DNA from: Reticulitermes lucifugus
Lineage: Eukaryota; Arthropoda; Insecta; Blattodea; Rhinotermitidae
DNA length: 64,000 bases
Assembly: GCA_026260175.1 (NCBI GenBank)
Contig: JAKCWW010000653.1
Coordinates: 33,984 to 97,983, forward strand
Direction of reading: 5' to 3'
This document shows, in pieces, positions 11,200 to 22,050 of the stretch. Each line of letters opens with the position of its first letter. The first letter of the stretch is position 1. A program made the translations under genes and the position numbers. The notes beneath the pieces are model-generated. The model worked only from the letters and a program-made list of their open reading frames with translations, searched no databases and had not been told where the DNA came from.

Positions 11200-12880
11200 T
11201 TCAAAGAATATGTCCGGTAACTCTACCGACATGTGAGCCGACAATTTGCACGTACCGACTTTGTTGCCGGACCTTGTGAAACGATATGCGGATGGTTTCA
11301 TAAAGTAAATGAAGCAAGCTGTGGTGACCAAACTCCTAGTCTTAATGCAATCCAACCGTCTCGCAAAACGGACACCGTTGATCACATGCGCCAATTACTC
11401 TTGCGTCGTTGTTTACTCTGTGATTTTGTGGGTATGTGTTATTTTGGGAAGTCATAATGGCAGATATGTCATCTGAATTAAAAAATAACCTTCGTATGTG
11501 GCACCTCGTTGTGTTTCCTAATATGAAACCAAGAATACTTAGCATACTTAGTCGACACAATTTTATTTGTAAACAAGTTATTTATGCTTACAATAATTAG
11601 GTAATTATTTTGTTTACAATAATTAGGTAATTACTGTAAAAAATGAATTTGCTTACTAATAAATTTTTGCCGACGCAGTCAGCTAAGTATTATTAATTTC
11701 TGAGAGAAAACTAATCCCATAGCCTATTCCTAAACTGTATGCTGCTTTCTTCAGCAAAAACACACGCCTCTCAGCTGCACTTCCTCTCTGGCAGGTGCGG
11801 TATGCTCACCCACCCTTGATGCAAAATAAAATGCAGTCTCTTGTGAACGCAGCTCTGAACCTGGGAACGATCTGAACCATGTTTCAGCTTCGTACATCGC
11901 ACGAAACACGAAATTGGCGAGGGAATGTGGGGAAAAAATTGTATTTCTTCCCTGATATGTGCATATATATATGAACAATGGGAATGGAGGATATAAGGAT
12001 CCTTGGAGGGTTATGCTGAGGCTTGTGTTAGGGGCCAGGTTCTCACGTGGTTTATTCCGTATAGGAGGGAGTAAATTTATACACACAATGCATAAATATA
12101 TCATGGTGCATTCATCTCGTTGAACTATGATTCTGATATGCTAGTTTGAATAGGGTGTGGCAAAGTTTTTACAATTCACTTTATATGTTTGAGCAGCACC
12201 AAATCTAATGAAATGCATTCCGTGTATTATAATAGTAAATATGTTAATACTAAGTATACAAGTGACTTAGTTCTTTGAGTTTCTGAGGATCTTATCCAGT
12301 TTCCAGTTCCACTGATCTCCCCAATCTGTTACATCTGAGGAAAGACTGTTTTGTTTGTCTCAAGCTGCACTCAAGCGTTCAACACAGGACTAATCTTACC
12401 TCCTCGAGGTCACTGAGGTGCAGAAATATGCAGGATTTTTCACTTACATGGCGCGATGTATTGAAAAAATCAGAATGTTTTTCTTATACTATTTATAACC
12501 TTACTTTTGTAGGCACCATAGATCTTCGAATCTGTCCACACTTTAAGATATATTGTTTCCCACTCCCACTTTACATGAGGAAAGTTCCTGGTTAAAATCT
12601 TTATCCGGTGCGGCTATTTCGATTATGATATTTTGTGAATGTCTTCAAGCATACCACTATAATGTTAGTATAACATGGGTATGAACACTGCCTTTATTAT
12701 TTTTCCTAAATTGCCTTTAGAAACCTCAGCACTTAAACCTAATATGAAGAGAGCAGCGATGTTGGTTTATGATAGCAAACGTTCTACAATAAAAGAGGAC
12801 AAGTAGCTAAAAATCAGGCCATAAAATACAATGTGTTTTTATATGTTTGAAGAAGACTCTGGAACTAAACGCAGCATTAA
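11200..12880. other. unannotated intergenic DNA
   Basis: No gene recognised. It contains an 18-bp block ACAATAATTAGGTAATTA occurring twice with a 26-bp period (11590-11607 and 11616-11633). Several overlapping open frames of 65-117 codons have no familiar domain. Confidence 0.45.
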
Positions 12881-12910
12881 GAATGCATGGTCCCGGACGG
12901 AATTCTATAA

Positions 12911-13036
12911 ACCGTGTCAGGTTTCGGAGAAATATTCTGTGTCCGTTTTCAGGGTAGAAAAAAGAACTCAGAATGAAATGTAGTCAGGTCTTCTTACCAG
13001 AAGATGAAAGCTAACGTGTCTTCCGAAACATAGGTG
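12911..13036. ncRNA. pair of badly decayed hammerhead-like arms
   Basis: On the left, minus strand, CTGAAAA precedes a GGA...TCC stem and GAAAC (12956-12920). On the right, plus strand, CAGAAGATGAAAG is followed by CTTCC and GAAACATAG (12999-13033). The two halves are inverted with respect to each other, as in the other fold-backs of this family. Both cores have substitutions at essential positions, so they would not be active. Weak call. Confidence 0.25.
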
Positions 13037-13257
13037 CCCGTTTACTCAATTAAACCGGTTTCATATTCCAAACACCATAATGCTGTTACCTACCGTGATG
13101 AAGACGGCAAATTTCAAGTACGTAGATTTTAAATACAAACTAATTTATATTTTATAAAAAATTACAATCTATTTGAGGGGCCAGGTGTTGTAATTATGTA
13201 GCAAGCAGTCATAATTTATCCGAAACTGTTACAGTGGAAAAAGTAAACAGGTTAAGT

Positions 13258-13527
13258 TGCCGTTGTCCACACCATGAAGACATACACGGGGAGAAGAAGT
13301 AAAGTGCTATTCATTGTTAGTCTCGGCACAAGACAGAGGTGAGTGGTCAACCTCAACACCTCCCACCTGGCAGCTTTACACCCGGGAAAGAAACCCATTG
13401 AATAGGAGGCTGGGTGGACCTCAGAGCCAGTGGAGACGTTTCGAAGAGGAGAAAAACTTCTTGACTCTCCCAGAATCGAAACCCGGACCGTCTAGTCCGT
13501 AACCTAGTCGCTATACCGGCTCCCACT
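13258..13527 (-). mobile_element. SINE family C copy
   Basis: Plus-strand order matches 51881-52143: GTCCACACCATGAAGAC, TTACACCCGGGAAAG, AATAGGAGGCTG, then GAATCGAAACCCGGAC and a final GCTATACCGGCTCCC. Reversed, the right end gives a tRNA-like head with A box (GGTATAGCGACTAGGTTA) and B box (GGTTTCGATTC). About 270 bp, near full length. Confidence 0.65.
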
Positions 13528-14127
13528 GCTGCGGAATGGGACCTAGAAATGCGCTAACGCAAGAAGTGGGACAGAAGTCAGCAGCTGGAACTTTATCTGC
13601 TGCACTGATATTTCGTGAATTCGGCATGTCTCCTCGTAACATCTCTAACATAAGTCCTACTTCTTACATCCCTCTCCATAGCAATACCTCTCTCCTTCCA
13701 CCGACGTATCTGTATACGCTCTTCTTTGCAGTGCTGGCTGAATGCTACTCTCAACTTCTCAGACGGACTACATATTACACTGATGCGCCTCCCCAATCCA
13801 AAAGACGTAGTCATACAGTTTTAAAATCTCGGTCGATTTCACAGCACGTTCCATTACACACTACAGGTCTTATTTAATGACGTCGACAATTTGTCTCCCG
13901 AATCGGATAACAAGTAAGCCTTTTTTCTAATAAATGAAAGTTAATATAAATTTATTTATTTTTCTATTATTTAACAAAACTTCCAATAGTCCGGATTCCA
14001 CAGTGAGTAATAAGGTAATTAGTGAATAAATTTAGGGTTATGTATCCCGTTGTGAATTTATACAAAAGGGAAAATAATACACAACTCTTCCTTCACAATT
14101 CAATCTTCATAATTAAATTTCAATTTT

Positions 14128-14168
14128 TACTACATGTTTCGACCCTATTTCCAGCCATCATCAGGTAC
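14128..14168 (-). ncRNA. hammerhead motif, left arm
   Basis: Minus strand: TAC then CTGATGA (14164-14158), extra T, GGCT...GGTC stem II with G-U pairs, GAAA (14140-14137), ACATGT stem III and A at 14131, then GTA, which pairs with TAC as stem I. The core is complete. Stem III is a loopless palindrome, the form proposed to work as a dimer in PLE ribozymes. Confidence 0.68.
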
Positions 14169-14375
14169 TACATTTCAAAAATCTTGAGGAAGAATGCTAT
14201 TGTAAAATCAACATTTCAAAATTAAAATGAGATCTCATTTGTTACAAATTTAAAGCGCGAATTAGTAAAATCTGGCTTTTTATTCTAAATGATAATTTTA
14301 TAAAATGAGATCTCATTTTAACTCTGGCATGTTTATTGTACAATAGTATTCTTCCTCAAGATGTTTTAAATGCAG

Positions 14376-14414
14376 TACCTGATGATAGCCAGAAATGGGA
14401 CTGAAACATATAAT
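14376..14414 (+). ncRNA. hammerhead motif, right arm
   Basis: Plus strand: GTAC overlapping CTGATGA (14379-14385), T, an AGCC...GGGAC stem II, then GAAAC (14403-14407) and ATATA. Compared with the left arm there is one extra base before GAAA and a G to A change in stem III. Core residues are kept, pairing is weaker. Confidence 0.55.
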
Positions 14415-14744
14415 ACACTGAAATTTATTTACGACGATTTAGTAGTGAAGGACGAATTGTGTATTACTTTCCTTTTTTAATTACTGAATAGTAAGGTGTA
14501 AAAGTATAGATGGAAGCCTTCTTGGCCCAATTCCAGTTACTATCCCAGAAATTGGCTGAAAGGCCTGAGTAAACGAAGAGAAACTTCAGGTAGGTTAGCA
14601 GCTTTCTGGGCAGAAAACGTACCGAATGTAACGGTGTGCTGTTAAGGTGAAAGTGACATTTGACAAACAGTAATATGAAAGCCAAACATTATGGTACACG
14701 AAGTGAATAAGAACAGTACCTTGTAGTGCTTTATTGAAGCAGTA

Positions 14745-14974
14745 AAAGCAATCCCATTACAGGCCTTGACAGGCCCTTATGGCTCCAGGAGGTCGAGGCT
14801 CCCAGGTNNNNNNNNNNNNNNNNNNNNNNNNNNNNNNNNNNNNNNNNNNNNNNNNNNCGACCCCAGGGCCATAGTGCGACCGAAACGATTATGTCAGTGA
14901 CACCATCGGGAATCGAACCCACGACGTTCCGGTTTGTCGCGCAGTGCCTCAACCAACTGCGCCACCGCGACCTC
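14745..14974 (-). mobile_element. SINE family B copy, interrupted by assembly gap, with 14-bp TSD
   Basis: The right end reversed is a tRNA-like head: A box GTGGCGCAGTTGGTTGAGGC and B box GGTTCGATTCC. Its body and 3' end (GGCCATAGTGCG..., ...AGGCCTTGACAGGCCC on plus) match 16334-16626. TTATTGAAGCAGTA flanks it exactly at 14731-14744 and 14975-14988, a target-site duplication showing a fairly recent LINE-mobilised insertion. The 50 Ns replace a stretch that is about 110-120 bp in the other copy. Confidence 0.8.
14808..14857. other. assembly gap (50 N)
   Basis: Fifty consecutive N inside SINE B. By comparison with the copy at 16334-16626 the true missing length is probably over 100 bp, so the N count is likely a placeholder. 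Confidence 0.95.
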
Positions 14975-15196
14975 TTATTGAAGCAGTACGTAAACAAAAT
15001 ATAAGGGTACGGATGGATAAAACGTGTTTATACATAGGCCTATTTGAGCATACCTGAGATCCAACCAGTAATTTTATACGAGCTTACAAAACAATTATGA
15101 GAAGCGACTGTTAGCTTGGTAATGTCTGTCCATCCGTCCGAATGGAAAGAATAGGCTCCCACTTCATGGATTTTCGTGCAAATTTATGTTGGGAAT

Positions 15197-15427
15197 CAAC
15201 AAATGCACAAACATAAACTACTTTATAGTTTTTATTAATATCGATGAATTCCCCTACACGTGTTTCGGTCCGTAGACCATCTTCAGGGGGTAACAAGCTA
15301 CTACACTTCACATCGAAACACGTGTAGGGGAGGGCATCGATATTAATAAATACTATAAAGTAGTTTATGTTTGTGCATTTGTTGGTTACTGAATACTAAG
15401 TGAAAATGCACGGTGAAAGCAATATAA
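15197..15427 (+). mobile_element. PLE-related fold-back insertion with 17-bp TSD
   Basis: AAATTTATGTTGGGAAT occurs exactly at 15180-15196 and 15428-15444 and brackets the insertion. Inside, arms of about 70 bp (15198-15266 and 15313-15384) are nearly perfect inverted repeats: CAACAAATGCACAAAC against GTTTGTGCATTTGTTG, and CCCCTACACGTGTTTCG against CGAAACACGTGTAGGGG. The left arm holds a complete minus-strand hammerhead; the right arm holds only its 3' half. After the right arm comes the family tail with TTACTGAATACTAAGTG and AATGCACGGTGAAAGC. This fits the reported PLE layout of inverted terminal repeats with a short extension at one end. No coding sequence; non-autonomous. Confidence 0.8.
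15251..15290 (-). ncRNA. complete minimal hammerhead ribozyme
   Basis: Minus strand: CCCC (15290-15287), CTGAAGA (15286-15280), T, stem II GGTC/GACC closed by a TACG tetraloop, GAAA (15266-15263), CACGTG as loopless stem III, TA with A at 15255 as the cleavage-site residue, and GGGG (15254-15251), which pairs with CCCC as stem I. Every core residue of a type I hammerhead is present and both outer stems are perfect. The only departure from textbook hammerheads is the additional T (U) between A9 and stem II, which recurs in all copies here. Confidence 0.75.
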
Positions 15428-16333
15428 AATTTATGTTGGGAATATTTACTAAAATTTGTTTTGCAAAATCAAATCTGGTAAAAATCTGACAAAATAAAAC
15501 TTACTCTATGTTGAGACCTATGTAAGTTAATGTCATTGATTTTCATAATTGAGACAGACTGTCTTCTCTGTGACGTATGATGTGAGGCCGAACACCAGCT
15601 GACGATTAGAAATAACAACTGAGGCAGGCCTGAAGAAACAATTCTCTATCCAAACATAACAATTGAGCACGATCAATTCTCAGTTTTCTGTAAGGTTCTG
15701 AATGTGTTATATCACATTTAAGATTGATAGCTTCATATTTTGTCCACCTTCTGTTGTTTTAAAATTAATAGAAGTGATAAAAAGAAATAGTAAACAAAAC
15801 GGTACGTTTCGGGGACAGAATCGATTCCCATCTTTATGCTAAAATATGAAACCTACTCATTGGCCCCAAAGGCAAAGCTACCCTCAATCTCTGGGTAACC
15901 GACGTCATATAAACTAGTAACATATATGTTACGACTTTGACATCAGGTGTCCAGACTTTGAGAGTAGCTTCGCCTAATGGGACCAGCTAAGTAGGCCCTA
16001 TTATTCAGCCTCAGGACGGGGTCTAATGCAGTCCCTCAGACGTAGTGTGCTATGTACAGCTTATTGCTCATTATTAATTTTAAAAATCAGGAGATGGATG
16101 AAGTGCATGGAGTTAATGATCTTAAAACACTCAATACAGATTGGGATGCAGCCTAAGCATGCTAATAGTTCAGAAGCACAGGTCAGCTTTAATTGTTTAT
16201 GTTTATATGGCCCATTTAATGAAGCTGTTATTAGTTCAGACTAGAAAATGTGGCTATTAAATAAAGAGACGAAGTTCAAAATGTACGTTACTAATGAAAT
16301 TATTGTATCTACATATTAAAAAGGTAAATCTAT

Positions 16334-16626
16334 CTCATTACAGGCCTGGATAGGCCCTTATGGCTTCAGGAGGTCGGGGCTCCAAGAATGTCTAGACATT
16401 CTGCACATGAAGGTGGGCAGGTTGTCAACCCTGCACACCGGCCGCCTTTACCTCCCAGGAAATATCCCTGGTACTCATTTCTGCTAGAGACTGAATGGAC
16501 CCAAGGGGCCATAGTGCGGCCGGAAAGATTAAGTCGATGAAAAATCCCAATAACCTCATTGAGAATCAAACCCGCAACATTCCGGCTTGTAGCGAAGTGG
16601 CCCCCCCCCACAAACTGCACCACCGC
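16334..16626 (-). mobile_element. SINE family B, near-full-length copy
   Basis: Reverse complement: degenerate tRNA-like head (GTGGTGCAGTTTG..., B box region GGTTTGATTCTC), then TCTTTCCGGCCGCACTATGG, a central block with CCTCCTGAAGCC, and the 3' end CCAGGCCTGTAATGAG. The head has a run of nine C on the plus strand and other lesions, so it is older than the copy at 14745. It gives the template for what the gap there should contain. Confidence 0.7.
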
Positions 16627-17949
16627 TTATTCCATATCTATATATTATTCCCTTCAAACACGTTTCCATCAGAAGCCACACACAGTTCCACACTAGCCCT
16701 CCAAACCTAGCAGCATCCGTTGAAGCCACATTGTGAGAGAGCTTTAAATAACTCTGTCATCTTTTGCTAACGCCTCAGTCAAGAAATCAACTTAATGGTT
16801 GCAGTTTCCTTGAGCTTCGTAAGAAGTTGTGTGTTCAATTGTTGCTTAGATTTTTATCAGACATGAGTGTAGCGAGTTAAAAACTTTTATATACAAGTCG
16901 TATTATTCGACACTACGTCAAGATAACGGAGCGTGGTCTGGCACGTGACTGGGGGAAAATTCGGCGGCAGCAATTACGTATCTACTTAGAGTATCAACAT
17001 GCAAGGTCACAAGTGGCAGACAAGAGTTTCGTTACTTAATAGCCACTTCTCATATGTAGTGTGAGAGTAAGGTGATAGTGAACAATGACTTGAAAAATGT
17101 GCAGAAGAAAGGGGCTGTAGCCTAATTTCATATACTGTTTCGGAATTTTTCTGGATGGGCTGAGGAAAGTACCAGATCTCATTTAGGATAGTAGATAAGT
17201 TGGTTGATAAATAAAAGTTAGGAAATTTAAATGCAGATATAAAAGCGTCAAATTTTTATTACCCAGATTCTGTGCTTACGAGCTAAAGCAACCCACAAGA
17301 CTACTGTTCGAGTATTCACTTTCGCCTTTATTGAGGGGGGGGGCTACAATGACAGCCACAAACCAGCAGGCTAGTCTCCAGATTACTACTGTAGTACGTC
17401 TTTTATTACATTTTAAAACTTTGTTTCTAACATTTTTGATCAACTCATCACTTAAAATATTTTAAGGAGCGGTTTCCCTAACCGACAATTTTCGGTAAGG
17501 TTTTTACCTTGCCAAAGCTGTGGTTTTCAATTACACAAACCCCATGTTTGGCAATTGACTGCCACACAGCCTTATCCAATATTTGAAGTGTATAAAATAA
17601 AGAAAGAGCAACGTCTAGTAGCATTTGTTTCTTGCTAAACGATATCTGATGAGAGAAGAAATATATTTTGGGAGTCATACGTCAGATTCTGCGTTACGGA
17701 CAGACGCAAAACAAACCTCGTCTCTCTTAGATTTATGCGAATTACAACCCGGGGTAACGCAGTCACTTAACCTATATTAACGTTTCTACACGATGTTAAA
17801 AAGCAGTTTATCTTCCGAACATAACATGGATCCTCACCCATGAAAAAGCTTGCTTTGTTCACTGGATGGTTGAGAAACAGATTAGTTAATTGTTTATTTA
17901 ATGATCTTATGTCTCCTGTAGTTGTTATTTAGAGTAGGTAAAATCAATG

Positions 17950-18177
17950 TGCCTACGGTCGCTCGCTTACTGAGATTGTGAGTTCGAATCTCGCCGAGGG
18001 CACGGATGTCTGTCTCTTTAAGTGTTGTGTGTTGTCAGGTAGAGGTCTCTGCGACGGGCTGTTCCCTCGTCCAGAGGAGTCCTACCGAATGCGGTGTGTT
18101 TAAAGTGTGTGATCATGAAGCCTCGACAAATGAGGCGGCCTAGGCCCCCAAGGGGCTGTCGATGCATTGAAAAAATA
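17950..18177 (+). mobile_element. SINE family A, 5'-truncated, tail type 1
   Basis: Starts within the tRNA-like head (GTCGCTCGCTTACTGAGATT, then B box GAGTTCGAATCTC), continues with the family body GTCTGTCTCT...GTCAGGTAGAGGTCTCTGCG, CCTCGTCCAGAGGAGTCCTA, and ends with tail type 1 (GGCGGCCTAGGCCCCCAAGG then GGCTGTCGATGCATTG) and an A-rich end. The A box is lost. Confidence 0.75.
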
Positions 18178-18462
18178 TCAATGTGCTTCCAAAAACGTGG
18201 TGTTAGCGGAAGCAGACTTCTGTACAATTCGACTCAACTAACTCATAGATATGATATATGATATTTTAAGCTAATTTTACAGGATTATCCAGTGATGCGA
18301 CGCCACATCAAGCAGAAAAGGGAACCTCAAAAAACTCGCATGAATCCACACGATATTTGTGCACTTGAAGACAGTTTCTATCGTGTAAGGAACGGAGTGC
18401 CTAGTTCGCAGAGAAAAAAAATTCATTGCCTGTTATAAAGATCAGTGGTTTAATCTTGTAAC

Positions 18463-18690
18463 GGTAAAGATTTCCCTGTGAATGTTATGAAGGCATATGA
18501 AGGGGTGGAGGTACAGTCCCACTCCTTCTTAACCTCAACACTGAAAGGTTACCAACTGAATAGAAGTTTCAGTGAAACCCAGACACATTCTGGACGTTTT
18601 GGGGAAGTTAATTACTGAATCCGACATGATTCTTGTGGTGTGCTGCCCGTAGACTTGGCTTTGTACTGACTGAGCTATCTCGGCTCCCGA
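18463..18690 (-). mobile_element. SINE family C, diverged copy
   Basis: Family order on plus: TTCCCTGTGAATG(TT)ATGAAGGC, GAGGTACAGTCCCACTCC, CCAACTGAATAG, and the final GACTGAGCTATCTCGGCTCCC that is a reversed tRNA-like head. The B-box region is degraded. About 230 bp. Confidence 0.55.
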
Positions 18691-19171
18691 GTTGATGTTG
18701 TTTGGGGGGGGGGGAGGGATACTCTTTGTTTAGAGAATCATACAAAAGAGAAATACACCATGTGATTTCGATTGACGTTCTCTATCGCCACACGTAGTGT
18801 ATCATCAAACAGGATATCCCAATTAAATAAATGCAGAGTTTCTGGTTGTTAAACCTGGTCGTAATATCAGTAACAATTCAGCTCTGAAGGGCAACGTAAT
18901 ATACACAGTCTCTAAACTTGGGTTAAAGTGGAATAAAGTCAGTAAATTATAATTCAAGGATGTAGAATAATTAATAATATGAACATGTCACGCATATTTA
19001 GTTTGTTTGATATTTGACAGAGACACAGAAACACTTGGACGTTTATAATGTTCAATAAATACCGTGGTTTGAATCCCGGCAGGGGCAAGAGTTTATCTCT
19101 TCTCCAAAACGTCCATACATTTTCTAAGACCACACAGTCTCCTGTTGAATGGGTATTACCGTCAGTTTCCT

Positions 19172-19275
19172 AAGGGTTAAGATGGTTGTGGTGTGAAGAT
19201 GACCAATCACCTCCATCTGGTACCAAGGCTAATAATGAGTGGAGCTTTGCCTCCAATCCTCATATGCTTCTTTGT
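19172..19275 (+). mobile_element. dispersed repeat family G, copy 2
   Basis: GTGAAGATGACCAATCACCTCCATCTGGTACCAAGGCTAATAATG-type sequence aligns block by block with 11035-11160. It contains the CACCTCCATCTGGTACC core that in related arthropod repeats encodes the ...HSPPSSAEV... signature in one frame. No intact coding capacity. Confidence 0.45.
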
Positions 19276-19279
19276 CGTG

Positions 19280-20820
19280 CATGGTGACGAGTGCCTTTAC
19301 ATTAAACACCTATCTTCAGGACACGAACAGTTACAAGCACGGTTCGGACACTCGAAAACGACAGCTCAGTCCAAAGTTACGGAAAATGTTTTCCTTGGTA
19401 TTGTAAGAATCGTGGACATCTGACTGCCCGATGAATTTCAACAGGTACTTAAGTGCAAAATGTAAGGATTTGACTCAGTGTCCATAAAATCTTCCATGAC
19501 GTTTTGAATACGCACAGGAAATACAGCATTGGACCAGAATATAAATTGACAATAAATACATTGTTTCTTTCTTTCAGCTCTAATACGAACAGTTCAGATT
19601 TAATTGTGCTGCTATCCTCCTAAATTTTCATATAGACACCGCCACAATCTAAATCATTATTATGCCATGGGACGAGTTTTTCTGTTTCCTGTTGATACAA
19701 GTCCATGTCCACTGTTATCCGCCATCGTGTCAAAACTGTTTCCTCGTCGTCATCTTCATGTTTGTGGCCGCAAGGGTTTCGGCTCAGCGCTGAAAACAAT
19801 TGAGAGTCGCTCAGGGACGAATTACAGTCACGATTAGCGTAGGCTCTTTAGTTACAAAATTATACGTCATGTAGTCTTATTTTCTTACCAAACTTCGTAC
19901 GTACATAAAATTCTACGCTAAATTCTCTGCAATCCTTAGTGACCAATACACTTCCGTGGACAATCTACACCCAAATAAAAGATCTGTAATTAAATTCCTC
20001 TCTCACCTTTGTCCTCCTTTATTTTTACGCATATTTTGTGTAAGTGCATGACATGACGCAAAAAATATGGATGGAACGGGCACATATTTTTTACTTCCTG
20101 CATGTGCGATCTGCTAAAATATTGTATGAAGTTTAATGCTACTTATAGCTGGGAATAACTGCGGTGCTAAATTCACCTGAAGTATTAATTTTATACACGT
20201 ATTCTTCATAAAAACCCCAAATTGAAATAACATTTCTGAAATTAGGAATTAGTTTTAAAAGTGAGCACTAAAAACATAAAGTATAAGTATCATCTACAAA
20301 TCTTGTATAATTCATTTCTGTTTAGACCTCTGTGTTGAATATTTGAAGGAAAGAAAGTAATATCTGCTTGTTTGCGGCGTAACAAGCTATCGCCATTGTA
20401 AATCATGAGCATAAATTCAAAGGTGTTATCGATAAAGTTTAATGTTGTGAAAGTGTGCTGGCCTGTATATAGAGTTGAAACTATTTACATTAAGCTAGCC
20501 TTCACTAAGTTCCTTCCACAGCTGTGGCCTTTAAAATTGTGAAATTTGTGGAGTGTTTTCTTCCAGGCTAACACGTCTTGTATGCTAATTAGTCAGAAGG
20601 TTTCTGAGGAACCTTTTTTTCCTTGTTTAAGGACAAATGAAAGCGGTATAGGCTACTTTAAGACTTTTGTACCCACCTACTTGACTACACAGTGTCAAAA
20701 CCCAGGATACCACAAATTAAATTTGCGCCAAAGTGCAAACTTCATATCTGACATAGTTAAAGAAAATTACGGAAAACAAGCATAACCAGTGTCAACTTTG
20801 ACGCAAGGTTCACATACTAT
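19280..20820. other. unannotated intergenic DNA
   Basis: No recognised gene or element; short open frames only. Confidence 0.45.
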
Positions 20821-20821
20821 A

Positions 20822-20966
20822 AAAAGGTAAATGTAATAATGTAACTTCTACCCTATAACCTGCCATGAAGGTCCGAACGGGGAGTACAGGTATAACTCTA
20901 CTCTTTATTTAACGTACGCTTACGCGGGCTTACCCCTGGAAAAGAGACCCGGTAACCATTTTGCAT
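20822..20966 (-). mobile_element. SINE family C fragment
   Basis: GGTAAATGTAATAATGT...CCATGAAGGTCCGAACGGGG followed by GGCTTACCCCTGGAAAAGAG and CCCGGTAACCATT match the left half (3' part) of family C as at 51881-52020. The tRNA-like head end is missing. Confidence 0.55.
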
Positions 20967-21092
20967 ATTTCATATCACATGAGAATTATTCAAACACTCA
21001 GCTTGTGTTATGACAAAGCAATATAATTCACTTTCCCATCCTCCTTAATTTGAACATCCCAATGATAAAAATGATACTAATGATATAAGTAA

Positions 21093-21350
21093 TGGGCCGA
21101 TGTCGGTGGCTGCAGGGTCTAAGAAGTAAGTCTGCAGCGGCTTGCTTGGATTGCGGGTTCGAATCCCGCCGGGTGCATGGACGTCTGTCTCTTATGAGTG
21201 TTGTGCGTTGTCAGAAAGAGGTCTCTGCGACGGGCCGATCCCTCGTCCAGAGCAGTCCTACCGAGTGTGCGTGTATATGAGTGTGATCATGTGCAACAAT
21301 AACCCTCTACACCTACAAAGATCAGGTAGAAGTCATACTAAGGAAGGAAG
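21093..21350 (+). mobile_element. SINE family A, near full length, tail type 2
   Basis: The tRNA-like head GGTGGCTGCAGGGTCTAAG (A box region) and GGGTTCGAATCCC (B box) is followed by the body GTCTGTCTCTTATGAGTG, GGTCTCTGCGACGGGCCGAT and CCTCGTCCAGAGCAGTCCTA. It then carries tail type 2: CAACAATAACCCTCTACACC ... CAGGTAGAAGTCATACTAAG, and AAGGAAGGAAG. Tail type 2 is unrelated to the GGCCTAGGCC tail of type 1 copies. Confidence 0.8.
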
Positions 21351-21857
21351 TAACGGTATAAATAATCTCATTATGAAATTTTTCTTCAGCCTTCTACAAG
21401 TTCCTCCTTCTTAGGCTCAAATATATTCCTCAGCACCCTGTTTCCGACAACCATTAGACAATATTCATACCTTTAAAAGACAGAACAAGTTTTAGAATAC
21501 AGAAAACAACAGGCAAAATTTTTAAAACCCATGGCGAATGTAAAACTTGACAAGAAACACCGTGTATCGGTTTCAATTAGCCCATGTGGCTGTCAGCCTC
21601 TGTTTATTGCGATTTAGAGAAGTGACATCACTGCAGTGTTTGTTGTGTGAACTGTATAGTGTACTTGATTCTTGCACGTGCTACCACTTAAACCACTTGC
21701 AGTCTCATTTATACAAGTACAATACACTCAGTTCCAATAAAGTTTAAGTCTTAAAGCTATTATTGGCCACTATGCCTTAGCACGCTATCGGCCTTATTAT
21801 CTCATATAGGGGTATCTTGTTACTGCATGGACACACAAAACAGAATTGCTGTAAAGC

Positions 21858-22050
21858 CGTACCATGACTTATGCAGTTAATCGCCGGACTCTCGCTGCGG
21901 TACCCGAGTTCAATTGAAAGCCAGTCCATGTGGGATTTGTGGTAGCCAATGTGAAACTGGGACAGCTTTATCTCCGAGTACTTAGGTTTTTCCCCGTCAG
22001 TGTCACTCCACGAGTGCACCATGCTCATTCATTTATAATCGACGCTATAT
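21858..22050 (+). mobile_element. SINE-like family E, copy 1
   Basis: A tRNA-like start with CAGTTAATCGCCGGACTCTC and a B-box-like CCGAGTTCAAT is followed by GCCAGTCCATGTGGGATTTG, AAACTGGGACAGCTTTATCTCC and GGTTTTTCCCCGTCAGTGTC. The block from GGGATTTGTGGT to the CCGTCA block recurs at 44422-44640, and a weaker part of it at 60928-61090. Confidence 0.55.

Larger units (their letters stand above)
14052..14525 (+). mobile_element. PLE-related fold-back element with two hammerheads and tail
   Basis: Left arm (14052-14240) and right arm (14265-14478) are inverted copies. AATACACAA...CCTTCAC near 14076 is answered by GTGAAGG...TTGTGTATT near 14445, and AGGAAGAATGCTATTG is answered by CAATAGTATTCTTCCT. 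Each arm carries a hammerhead-like core, minus strand at left and plus strand at right. Just right of the arms, TTACTGAATAGTAAGGTG and the following AAAAGTATAGATGGAAGC match the tail of the element at 15197. The palindrome AAATGAGATCTCATTT occurs twice in the centre. Taking the tail as 3', the right-arm ribozyme is in sense. No clean target-site duplication found. Confidence 0.65.

Noticed and set aside
14731-14997. 88-codon frame running through the N block
   Set aside because: Artefact of an assembly gap inside a SINE.
15625-15660. Hammerhead at CTGAAGAAAC; likewise CTGAAGAC at 27245 and CTGAAGATTC at 33810
   Set aside because: Boxes without the pairing or the second conserved box.
19305-19330. 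Hammerhead at minus-strand CTGAAGATAG
   Set aside because: No GAAA and no stem II.
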